The position numbers and the translations under genes are program-made. Shown one piece after another: positions 7,872 to 13,757 of a stretch of 38,858 nucleotides of DNA. How positions within the stretch are numbered: position 1 is the first letter of the stretch; each line of letters starts with the position of its first letter. The stretch covers positions 1-38,858 of the forward strand of contig DGRX01000029.1 in assembly GCA_002391235.1 (NCBI GenBank), written 5' to 3'. Source of the DNA: Treponema sp. UBA4377 (GTDB lineage Bacteria; Spirochaetota; Spirochaetia; Treponematales; Treponemataceae). The notes under the pieces were generated by a model, which saw nothing but the letters and a program-made list of their open reading frames with translations, did no database searches and was not told the origin of the DNA.

Positions 7872-8471
7872 TTATATATTTGCTTTTATCGCCGCAAGCA
7901 AGTCGGCGTATTCTTCAAAGGCGGGGTATTGCGGGTAGTCCTTTTTGATTCGCTCGGTGGAGCGGAACAAAAAGCCCGCCTTGCTGGCTTGGATCATTCC
8001 AAGGTCGTTGAATGAGTCGCCCGACGCGATTGTGTCGTAGCCGATGGATTGCAAGGCCTTTACGGTCGTCAGCTTGGATTTTTCGCATCTCATTTTGTAG
8101 CCGGTGATTTTTCCGTCGGCGGCCACGACAAGCTCGTTGCAAAAAATCGTCGGCATTCCAAGCTTTTTCATTAAAGGCGCGGCGAACTGGCTGAAGGTGT
8201 CGCTTAAAATTATCGTTTGGCAAACGCTCCGCAATTCGTCCAAAAATTCCTTTGCGCCGGGCAGGGGGTCGATTGTCGCGATGACGTCTTGGATTTTCTT
8301 TAGGCCAAGGCCCTTCTTTTCCAAAATGTCAAGGCGGAATTTCATCAATTTATCGTAGTCGGGCTCGTCGCGCGTCGTGCGCTTTAGCTCAGGAATTCCC
8401 GTCGCTTCCGAAAACGCTATCCAAATCTCGGGGACCAAAACCCCTTCCAAATCAAGGCATGTAATTGTCAT
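7872..8471 (-). CDS. thrH: Phosphoserine phosphatase / homoserine phosphotransferase ThrH
   Basis: A 199-residue HAD-superfamily protein. The N-terminal CLDLEGVLVPEIW, with nucleophile Asp7, is the ThrH signature and differs from the DxD of most HAD enzymes. TTRDEPDYDKLMKFRLDIL, ILSDTF (motif II) and SGDSFND (motif IV) follow, and the whole length lines up with ThrH as I remember it. ThrH hydrolyses phosphoserine and can transfer the phosphate to homoserine, linking serine and threonine metabolism. A TTGAAT-N17-TATTAT promoter ends 8 nt before the ATG and there is no Shine-Dalgarno, so the transcript is probably leaderless. Two tandem palindromes lie just upstream of the -35 box. Confidence 0.92.
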   Translation of the reverse strand: MTITCLDLEGVLVPEIWIAFSEATGIPELKRTTRDEPDYDKLMKFRLDILEKKGLGLKKIQDVIATIDPLPGAKEFLDELRSVCQTIILSDTFSQFAAPLMKKLGMPTIFCNELVVAADGKITGYKMRCEKSKLTTVKALQSIGYDTIASGDSFNDLGMIQASKAGFLFRSTERIKKDYPQYPAFEEYADLLAAIKANI

Positions 8472-8479
8472 AATGCGAA

Positions 8480-8508
8480 ATAATATCGTATTTTACTAGC
8501 ATATTCAA
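8480..8508 (-). promoter_or_regulatory. Promoter of thrH
   Basis: Minus strand: TTGAAT (8508-8503), 17 bp spacer, TATTAT (8485-8480), ending 8 nt before the ATG. Confidence 0.6.
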
Positions 8509-8519
8509 GCGCGATGAAA

Positions 8520-8564
8520 GTATGATTTTTCATACATATTTAGTTGATGTATGATTTTTCATAC
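8520..8564. promoter_or_regulatory. Two identical 16 bp palindromes 29 bp apart (candidate regulator binding sites)
   Basis: GTATGA-TTTT-TCATAC occurs at 8520-8535 and again at 8549-8564, with no mismatch. The pair lies between the thrH -35 box (8503-8508, minus) and a TTGACA at 8572 (plus), and about 170-215 bp upstream of the sigma-54 promoter at 8736, a normal distance for enhancer sites. Two identical inverted repeats in a non-coding gap strongly suggest a protein binding site; which promoter it serves is open. Confidence 0.7.
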
Positions 8565-8604
8565 AAACTTTTTGACAAATTTTGTTGAATCTGTCGAATT
8601 GTGT

Positions 8605-8676
8605 CTACTTTTTTATACATTTAGCTTTTTTTAAGGCGGAACGAGAGGGGGAATACGCTTCGCCTTATTTTTTTTA
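8605..8676 (+). ncRNA. Possible short transcript ending in a terminator
   Basis: A TTGACA at 8572-8577 with a weak TCGAAT 16 bp later could start RNA near 8605. No start codon with a useful frame follows. The stretch ends in a strong terminator (8633-8676). Either a very small RNA or a premature-termination device is possible; the weak -10 box makes this tentative. Confidence 0.3.
8633..8676 (+). terminator. Rho-independent terminator in the thrH-deacetylase gap
   Basis: AAGGCGGAACG (8633-8643) pairs with CGCTTCGCCTT (8656-8666) with one mismatch and one G-T pair. The 12 nt loop contains GGGGG. Eight T follow after one A. Confidence 0.75.
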
Positions 8677-8735
8677 ATAATTTAATTTCTTATAATATAA
8701 TGAATTGAATAAAAACCACGCAAAAAAATCAAAAG

Positions 8736-8752
8736 TTGGCATGATTCTTGCT
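8736..8752 (+). promoter_or_regulatory. Sigma-54 (-24/-12) promoter
   Basis: TTGGCATGATTCTTGCT matches the sigma-54 consensus TGGCACG-N4-TTGCW with one change (C to T in the -24 element) and the exact GG-to-GC spacing. Transcription should start near 8764. The gene for sigma-54 itself is in this window (25806-27260). An AT-rich stretch lies immediately upstream and tandem palindromes lie 170-215 bp upstream. Confidence 0.72.
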
Positions 8753-8763
8753 ATATATTTATA

Positions 8764-8950
8764 AAGGTTTGTCGGCGACGCCCATCGTTGTTCTGCCGCG
8801 CGTCTTTTTTTTGGCGGCGCGCTTTTCATTCGGGCGTATGGCGCGGCAATCCTTGATTTTAGACGTTATCTTTATTTACATATACAAGCGGCATTTGAGA
8901 GAGGCTATCTTGTTTAAGGAACAGACAATCGCGTCTGTTCCTTTTTTTTT
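8764..8950 (+). ncRNA. Candidate sigma-54-dependent structured small RNA (~185 nt)
   Basis: The stretch runs from the predicted sigma-54 start to a strong intrinsic terminator. It contains no convincing coding frame: the only ATG frame (8838) has no ribosome binding site and reads through the terminator. Internal structure is visible: TGCCGCGC (8794-8801) pairs perfectly with GCGCGGCA (8841-8848), and GCCGC at 8795 can alternatively pair with GCGGC at 8814. The layout (sigma-54 promoter, ~190 nt, terminator) recalls Qrr and GlmY/GlmZ small RNAs in other bacteria, but no sequence relation is claimed. Confidence 0.55.
8916..8950 (+). terminator. Strong Rho-independent terminator ending the candidate small RNA
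   Basis: Perfect 11 bp stem AAGGAACAGAC (8916-8926) / GTCTGTTCCTT (8933-8943), loop AATCGC, then a T-run to 8950. Confidence 0.9.
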
Positions 8951-8980
8951 GCCCGGGCAAAGGAATTGTAAGAAATACAA

Positions 8981-9133
8981 AAACGCAGGCTTAAAAGGCG
9001 GGGCCCAGCGACGAAAAAAAATCCTTGGCGCCTCCCGTCTTTCGTTCGCGGCTTTATGCCTTCGGCGAAGCCGCTCTCTGACGGGATCCTCCAAGTTTTT
9101 TTTTCTGCGTCCCGCCTTATTTTGCGCGCGTTT
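8981..9133 (-). repeat. Long structured intergenic element, copy A (minus orientation)
   Basis: The 120 bp core (9116 down to 8997) is the inverted-orientation partner of 23517-23636. Outer arms of 38 and 43 nt are about 93-95% identical between copies and can pair with each other through GGCGGG/CCCGCC, A8/T8, CTTGG/CCAAG and CCCGTC/GACGGG. The centre differs in sequence but keeps a hairpin (GCGGCTT/AAGCCGC around GCC-GAA-GGC). An outer AAACGC/GCGTTT stem extends the structure. The element abuts the -35 box of the deacetylase promoter. Confidence 0.8.
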
Positions 9134-9160
9134 GACGCGTGCCCCTTTTTTTTGTATAAT
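9132..9160 (+). promoter_or_regulatory. Promoter of the deacetylase-tsaD operon
   Basis: TTGACG (9132-9137), 17 bp spacer, TATAAT (9155-9160) with an upstream TG. The predicted start is about 6 nt before the ATG, so the leader is too short for a normal Shine-Dalgarno. Confidence 0.75.
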
Positions 9161-9172
9161 GGCTGAACGTTT

Positions 9173-10276
9173 ATGCAAAAAAGAGTTCGACGACCCGCAG
9201 CAAAAAAATCCGCTCCAAAAAAACGCAAGGCAAGAAAGGCAAAGGTGGCGCTTGACGGCAAAAAGCTTATGCTTTTGTGCGCGGCGGTTTGTTTTTTTTG
9301 CGTATTGCTTTTGGCGGTCACGGCCTTTTTGTCGCGTGGGAACGAAAAAGCCGCCGGCGCCGAACTTTCCGCTCCCATAGTTGAGCAAGCGGCTCCCGCA
9401 AAGCCCGAAAAAAAATCAGAGACAAAAAAGGAAAATAAAAAGCCCGCTCCGACGCCTGCTCCCAAAAAAGAGGAGCCAACGCCAGAACCAAAGCCCGCGC
9501 CAAAAGAGGAGGCCTCTCCCGCGCCAGTCGCCGTTCCGACTCCAGCGCCGCAACCTGCCGCGCCGCAAGCAGACGGCTTTGGCTTTGTTCCGGCGAAAAA
9601 CGGAGCGGTCCTTTGCGTGGTTTTTGACGACGGCGGACAGAACATCAGCCAGCTAAAAAAATGCGTCGCGCTTCCGTTCCCTGTGACGGTGGCCGTATTG
9701 CCGCGCCTGGCCCACAGCGCCGAGTCCGCGCGAATCGTCCGCCAAAGCAAAAACGAAGTCATCTTGCACCAGCCGATGCAGGCGATGAACTTGAACGTAA
9801 ATCCAGGCGCGGGCGCCATCAAGCCCGAGATGACGGAGAATGAAGTTTTCGCGACGCTTTCGCAAAACATCGCCGAAATCGCTCCGATTGCCGGAATGAA
9901 CAACCACGAAGGCTCGCTCATAACGGAGAACGAAGTTTTGGTTTCGTTCATCTTGCAAGCCGCGCAAGAAAAAGGAATTTACTTTTTGGACTCGCGCACA
10001 AGTTCCGCCACAAAAGTTCCCAGCGTCGCGATGGAAATGGGAATGGGCTGGTACCAGCGCGACATTTTTTTGGACAACCAAAAGACGCGCGAAAATTATT
10101 TGGCCGAGCTGAAAAAAGGCTTGGACATCGCGAACAAAAAAGGCCATGTCATTATGATTGGCCATGTTTGGTCTGCGGAATCCTTGCCGGCCTTTTTGGA
10201 AGAAGCCTATCCTGAATTGGCTTTGAAGGGCTATCGCTTTTCGACTGTCTCAAAGTCAGGGGGAATGTATAGATGA
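9173..10276 (+). CDS. Divergent polysaccharide deacetylase (YibQ-like), membrane anchored
   Basis: A 367-residue protein with a very basic N-terminus (residues 1-31), one transmembrane helix (about 32-53), a Pro/Ala/Lys/Glu-rich linker (about 65-133) that could span the periplasm, and a divergent polysaccharide deacetylase domain (about 143-360). Visible motifs are VVFDDGG (150-155), ILHQPM (197-202), NNHEGS (243-248), DSRTSS (273-278) and MIGH (328-331), which form the metal/catalytic pattern of this NodB-related family. The exact substrate of the family is uncertain; a cell-wall role is likely. It overlaps tsaD by 4 nt (ATGA). The linker probably places the catalytic domain away from the inner membrane. 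Confidence 0.85.
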   Translation: MQKRVRRPAAKKSAPKKRKARKAKVALDGKKLMLLCAAVCFFCVLLLAVTAFLSRGNEKAAGAELSAPIVEQAAPAKPEKKSETKKENKKPAPTPAPKKEEPTPEPKPAPKEEASPAPVAVPTPAPQPAAPQADGFGFVPAKNGAVLCVVFDDGGQNISQLKKCVALPFPVTVAVLPRLAHSAESARIVRQSKNEVILHQPMQAMNLNVNPGAGAIKPEMTENEVFATLSQNIAEIAPIAGMNNHEGSLITENEVLVSFILQAAQEKGIYFLDSRTSSATKVPSVAMEMGMGWYQRDIFLDNQKTRENYLAELKKGLDIANKKGHVIMIGHVWSAESLPAFLEEAYPELALKGYRFSTVSKSGGMYR

Positions 10277-11295
10277 AAGTTCTTGGAATAGAAAGCTCTT
10301 GCGACGAAACCGCCGCCGCCGTCGTTGAGGACGGAAAGAAAATTTTAAGCAACGTCGTGGCGACGCAAATTCCCTTCCACCAAATTTACAAGGGAGTCGT
10401 TCCCGAAATCGCAAGCCGAAAGCACGCCGAATGGATTTTGCCGGTCGTCCGCCAAGCGTTGGAAGAAGCCGATTTGTCGCTTGAACAAATAGACGCGGTC
10501 GCCGCGACAAACAGGCCCGGCCTTATGGGAAGCCTTTTGGTCGGCTTGACTTTTGGAAAGACGCTCGCTTGGGCGGCGCAAAAACCTTTTGTCGCGATAA
10601 ACCACATGCTGGGCCACCTTTACGCCTCCCAGCTGGACACGCCGACCGAGTATCCCTTTTTGGGCTTGTTGGTAAGCGGCGGCCACACGATTATTTGCAA
10701 GGTCAATTCTTTTGACGACCTTGAGGTTTTGGGAACGACCGTCGACGATTCCGTTGGCGAGGCCTTTGACAAGGTTTCTAAGTTTTACGGGCTTGGCTAT
10801 CCGGGAGGCGTCGTCATCGACGGACTTGCCAAAAAGGGAGACGCCAGGGCCTTTAATTTTCCGGTTCCAAAGTTGGACGAGGCCGAGCACCGCTACGACG
10901 TTTCGTTTAGCGGACTAAAGACCGCGGTAATCCACCAGCGCGACTTGTTTTGGAACAAGGACTTTGAGCCTTCAAACGAGAACATGTGCGCTTCCTTCCA
11001 GGAAACCGCTTGCCGGACAATCACGTCGCGTCTTTTTAGGGCCGTTGACGACACCGGGCTAAAGACAGTCGTTGCGGGCGGGGGAGTGGCGGCCAATTCG
11101 CGCCTGCGCTCTTTGCTTTCCGAACGGACGGACATCAAGTGCGTCTTTCCTCCGCTTAAATTGTGCGGAGACAACGGCGCGATGATAGCGGGCGTGGCCT
11201 ACCACTTTTTGGCGCGCGGCGACAGGAGCGGCTGGGACACGACGGCCAAGGCCCGCGTTCCGCAGTTTAAGAGAGGTTTAGTAGCGGCACGATAA
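10273..11295 (+). CDS. tsaD: tRNA N6-adenosine threonylcarbamoyltransferase TsaD
   Basis: A 340-residue protein of usual length. It begins MKVLGIESSCDETAAAVVEDG and has the metal-binding HMLGH (His111, His115), the nucleotide-binding LLVSGGHT and VVAGGGVAANSRLR, and a C-terminal CGDNGAMIA. It transfers the threonylcarbamoyl group to A37 of ANN-decoding tRNAs with partners TsaB and TsaE, which are not in the window. Its start overlaps the deacetylase stop, so expression is translationally coupled. Confidence 0.96.
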   Translation: MKVLGIESSCDETAAAVVEDGKKILSNVVATQIPFHQIYKGVVPEIASRKHAEWILPVVRQALEEADLSLEQIDAVAATNRPGLMGSLLVGLTFGKTLAWAAQKPFVAINHMLGHLYASQLDTPTEYPFLGLLVSGGHTIICKVNSFDDLEVLGTTVDDSVGEAFDKVSKFYGLGYPGGVVIDGLAKKGDARAFNFPVPKLDEAEHRYDVSFSGLKTAVIHQRDLFWNKDFEPSNENMCASFQETACRTITSRLFRAVDDTGLKTVVAGGGVAANSRLRSLLSERTDIKCVFPPLKLCGDNGAMIAGVAYHFLARGDRSGWDTTAKARVPQFKRGLVAAR

Positions 11296-11360
11296 TTGCA
11301 GGCAAATGCGGCGAATTGTCGCAAGACCAAAAGGCGGCCGCGCTGTTTTAGGAGTTGATT

Positions 11361-12251
11361 ATGAAGTTGCAAGAAATGACATACGGAATCGTTGGCTTGG
11401 GAATTATGGGCGGCTCGCTGGCCAAGTCGATTCGCGCCAACGTTCTTGGCATGGGCGGAGCGACGGGAAAGATTCTTGCCTGCAACCGTAGCAGGAACTC
11501 GCTTGAAGAGGCGATTCGCGACGGCGTGATTGACCAAGGCTTTGGCGCGGACGAAGTTCAAAAAATGCTTCCGCAGTGCGACCTGGTTTACGTTTGCCTT
11601 TACCCTCAGGCCACGCTGGATTTTTTGCGCGACAACAAGGACGCTTTTAAAAGCGGAGCGATTGTAAGCGACATTAGCGGCGTAAAAGGAATTTTTGAAA
11701 AGTCGCTTCCTTCGATTTTGCGAAGCGACGTTGACTTTATAATCGGCCACCCGATGGCAGGCGGCGAAAAGGAAGGCTATGTAAATTCTTCCGAAAAATT
11801 TTTTGTCAACCACAATTACATTTTGATTCCGCAAGAGTTCAATAAAAAAGAAAATTTGGATCTTATGCGCGACTTGGTCTACGCGATGGGCTTTACAAGA
11901 ATCACCGAAACCACTTGCGACACGCACGACAACAAAATCGGCTTTACTTCTCAGCTCTGCCACGTCATCGCAAGCGCCTTGGTGGAGAGCGCCTCCGACG
12001 ACGGAATCACGGCCTTTGGCGGCGGAAGCTTTGAAGACCTTACGAGAATCGCGATGATAAACGCGCCCTTGTGGACAGAGCTTTTTATGCTGAACAAAGA
12101 AAAGCTTTGCGCCCACATCGAAAATTTTGAAAGGCAAATCGCGGCGATGAAAAAAATGATTTCTAGCGAAGACGCCGCCGGCCTAGTGAATTATTTGTCG
12201 GACGTGCGCGAAAAGCGCTTGCGCATGGGCTCGATAAGGCAAACAAGATAG
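11361..12251 (+). CDS. tyrA: Prephenate dehydrogenase
   Basis: A 296-residue protein with an N-terminal NAD(P)-binding GLGIMGGS (12-19), VSDISGVKG, the catalytic-site IIGHPMAGGEKEGY, and a C-terminal helical dimerisation region (THDNKIGFTSQLCHVIASAL). It converts prephenate to 4-hydroxyphenylpyruvate for tyrosine synthesis. No ACT regulatory domain is present. The ATG at 11361 has AGGAG 6 nt upstream; the TTG two codons earlier is less likely. The 65 bp gap after tsaD holds no clear promoter, so it may be read from the upstream operon. Confidence 0.92.
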   Translation: MKLQEMTYGIVGLGIMGGSLAKSIRANVLGMGGATGKILACNRSRNSLEEAIRDGVIDQGFGADEVQKMLPQCDLVYVCLYPQATLDFLRDNKDAFKSGAIVSDISGVKGIFEKSLPSILRSDVDFIIGHPMAGGEKEGYVNSSEKFFVNHNYILIPQEFNKKENLDLMRDLVYAMGFTRITETTCDTHDNKIGFTSQLCHVIASALVESASDDGITAFGGGSFEDLTRIAMINAPLWTELFMLNKEKLCAHIENFERQIAAMKKMISSEDAAGLVNYLSDVREKRLRMGSIRQTR

Positions 12252-12290
12252 CGAGCGGCAAAAACGGCGGCAAGCCCAAAAGCGAAAGTC

Positions 12291-12342
12291 GCCGCATAAG
12301 CCGCAACATCCGCGCTCGCAACCAAGCTCGCGCGGACAGCGG
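12291..12342 (-). repeat. Palindromic intergenic repeat, family P1, copy 2
   Basis: A 52 bp copy in minus orientation, 45/52 identical to the copy at 30900-30951. The stem TCCGCGC/GCGCGGA replaces TTCGCGC/GCGCGAA of copies 1 and 3, changing both strands together. It sits between tyrA and the zinc-ribbon gene, ending 8 bp before that gene's GGAG. Confidence 0.75.
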
Positions 12343-12361
12343 TATTGATGGAGTGTGCAAA

Positions 12362-12715
12362 ATGTGTTGGAAATGCGGAGCGGAACAGGATTTTTCTCAT
12401 AGCGTTTACAGAAGCTCGACTTGCGCGTCGTGCGGAGCGGACTTGCATTCCTGCCGCGGCTGCGTTTTTTACGAGCCCGGAAGCCACTTTGACTGCCACG
12501 AAACGGTAGACGAACTTGTCGCCGACAAGGAGCGCGCCAATTTTTGCGAGCATTTTAAGGCCGGCCGTAACTCCAAGTGGAGCGGCGTTCAAGGCCAAAA
12601 CGGCGCGCAAGAAAAAAACGCCGCGGCAGTCAACGCGTTCTTTGGCGGCGCAAACGAAAATCCATTGCAAGACAAAAACGCCGCGCGCGACGCTTTTAAT
12701 TCATTGTTCGGCTGA
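12362..12715 (+). CDS. Small zinc-ribbon protein with variable low-complexity tail
   Basis: A 117-residue protein with eight cysteines: CWKC at 2-5, CASC at 21-24, CRGC at 31-34, Cys45 and Cys62. The first half matches, from memory, a widespread small protein family that starts with a CxxC zinc ribbon, carries an NFCxxF segment and ends in a short xFxxLF tail. The tail here (about 69-117) is Asn/Gln/Ala-rich, with NAFFGG and FNSLFG as related motifs. Part of it (12590-12607) shares a 17/18 bp match with a repeat inside the next gene, murI. Function is unknown. The ATG at 12362 has GGAG 8 nt upstream; GTG at 12353 is the alternative. Confidence 0.75.
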   Translation: MCWKCGAEQDFSHSVYRSSTCASCGADLHSCRGCVFYEPGSHFDCHETVDELVADKERANFCEHFKAGRNSKWSGVQGQNGAQEKNAAAVNAFFGGANENPLQDKNAARDAFNSLFG

Positions 12716-12732
12716 GAGGCGGGGAAAAATCT

Positions 12733-13662
12733 ATGGGCGTTGACTTTGCTTTTTTGGACAGCGGAACAGGCGGCATTCCCTACATGCTTTCTCTTAAGGA
12801 AAAGGTTCCAAACGCATCTTGCGTTTACCTTGGCGACACCGCGCATTTTCCTTACGGCCAAAAGACGCAAAAAGAAGTCGTCGCCGCCGCTTCCAAAGCC
12901 GTGGAATTGATTCAAAAAAAATGGAATCCAAAAACTTTAATCGTCGCTTGCAACACAATCAGCGTGACCGCGCTTGACGACTTGCGAGCGCGCTTTCCGT
13001 CGCTTCCGATTGTCGGAACCGTTCCCGCAATAAAGCTTGCGGCCAAGGTGACGGCCAACAAGCGCGTGGGCCTTTTAGCCACAAACGCGACGGTCCGCCA
13101 TCCCTACAGCCAAAAATTGATAGAAGATTTTGCAAGCGACTGCGCTGTCTTTAAGCGCGGCGACCCGGACTTGATTGATTTTATCGAAAAGAAGTTGTTC
13201 ACCGCAAGCCGCGCCGAGCGTTTGGCGGCAGTCCGCCCCGCCGTGGACTATTTTGCGGCCAACGACTGCGACACAATCATTTTGGGCTGCACCCACTTTA
13301 CCCACATCGCCGACGACATTCAGGCGGCGGCGGGCGAAAAGGTCCGCGTCATCGACAGCCGCGAGGGAGTGGCCAACCAAGCCCTGCGCGTTTTTCCGGG
13401 AAACCAAAATTGCTTGCAAGGCCAAAAAGGCGCGAAAACGGACGACGGCGCCAGCTCGAAAGAGGCGGCGCTTTTTGACCGTGAAAAAAATTGCTTGCAA
13501 GGCCAAGCCTTTTCGCAAGACCAAGACGCGGGCGGCTTTAAGGTCAGTGAAACATTTCCGCAAGACAAAAGCTTTTTCTTTACCGCCGCCACAAGCGAGC
13601 AGGAAGGCGAGTACCGCGCGATGTGCGAGCGCTTTGCGATTCCGTTTGGCGGGCTGGTGTGA
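12733..13662 (+). CDS. murI: Glutamate racemase with a C-terminal-region insertion
   Basis: A 309-residue protein, about 40 longer than usual. DSGTGG (9-14), GDTAHFPYG (34-42), the catalytic VACNT (Cys73) and LGCTH (Cys186) identify MurI, which makes D-glutamate for peptidoglycan. Residues of about 222-278 replace what is normally a short connection before the last FFFTAATSE strand. This segment is Gln/Lys/Asp-rich and contains NCLQGQ twice, encoded by an exact 20 bp direct repeat (13406-13425 and 13487-13506, 81 bp apart and in frame). The catalytic residues are intact, so the enzyme is probably active and the insertion surface-exposed. It follows the zinc-ribbon gene by 17 nt. Confidence 0.93.
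   Translation: MGVDFAFLDSGTGGIPYMLSLKEKVPNASCVYLGDTAHFPYGQKTQKEVVAAASKAVELIQKKWNPKTLIVACNTISVTALDDLRARFPSLPIVGTVPAIKLAAKVTANKRVGLLATNATVRHPYSQKLIEDFASDCAVFKRGDPDLIDFIEKKLFTASRAERLAAVRPAVDYFAANDCDTIILGCTHFTHIADDIQAAAGEKVRVIDSREGVANQALRVFPGNQNCLQGQKGAKTDDGASSKEAALFDREKNCLQGQAFSQDQDAGGFKVSETFPQDKSFFFTAATSEQEGEYRAMCERFAIPFGGLV
13406..13506 (+). repeat. 20 bp direct repeat pair inside murI
   Basis: AAAATTGCTTGCAAGGCCAA occurs at 13406-13425 and 13487-13506. The period of 81 bp keeps the reading frame. A related CAAGGCCAAAA-CGGCGCG lies in the neighbouring zinc-ribbon gene at 12590-12607. Confidence 0.85.
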
Positions 13663-13711
13663 GGCGGGGCGGATTTTTAGGCTTTTAATCATTTTCCCGC
13701 ATAAAAAAAAT

Positions 13712-13738
13712 GCCCGCGAAACATCGCGGGCTTTTTTT
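13712..13738. terminator. Bidirectional terminator between murI and pgi
   Basis: Stem GCCCGCGA (13712-13719) / TCGCGGGC (13724-13731), loop AACA, seven T downstream and an A-run upstream, so it can serve both convergent genes. Confidence 0.93.
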
Positions 13739-13757
13739 GTCAGTGACCAATTATCGC

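Noticed and set aside
8520..8564. A CRISPR-like pair of repeats
   Set aside because: Only two 16 bp palindromes separated by 13 bp of AT-rich DNA; no further repeats, spacers of suitable length or cas genes.
9001..9118. Shared GRRQGFFFVAG-type peptides in frames near 9000 and 23600
   Set aside because: The similarity comes from the non-coding structured repeat being read in the same frame; neither frame has a credible start or continues as a protein.
8748..9380. 210-residue plus-strand frame starting at a TTG beside the sigma-54 promoter
   Set aside because: It starts inside the promoter, reads through two terminator-like hairpins and the repeat element, has Phe/Arg-rich non-protein-like sequence, and overlaps the deacetylase start.
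8914..9951. 345-residue antisense open frame over the deacetylase gene
   Set aside because: Low-complexity Ala/Gly/Ser composition produced by the complement of the Pro/Lys linker; no ribosome site, no family motifs, and it crosses a terminator and the structured repeat.
11199..12137. 312-residue antisense open frame over tyrA
   Set aside because: Shadow of tyrA: composition biased to Ala/Val/Arg/Lys, no motifs, no start signals; tyrA is clearly the real gene.
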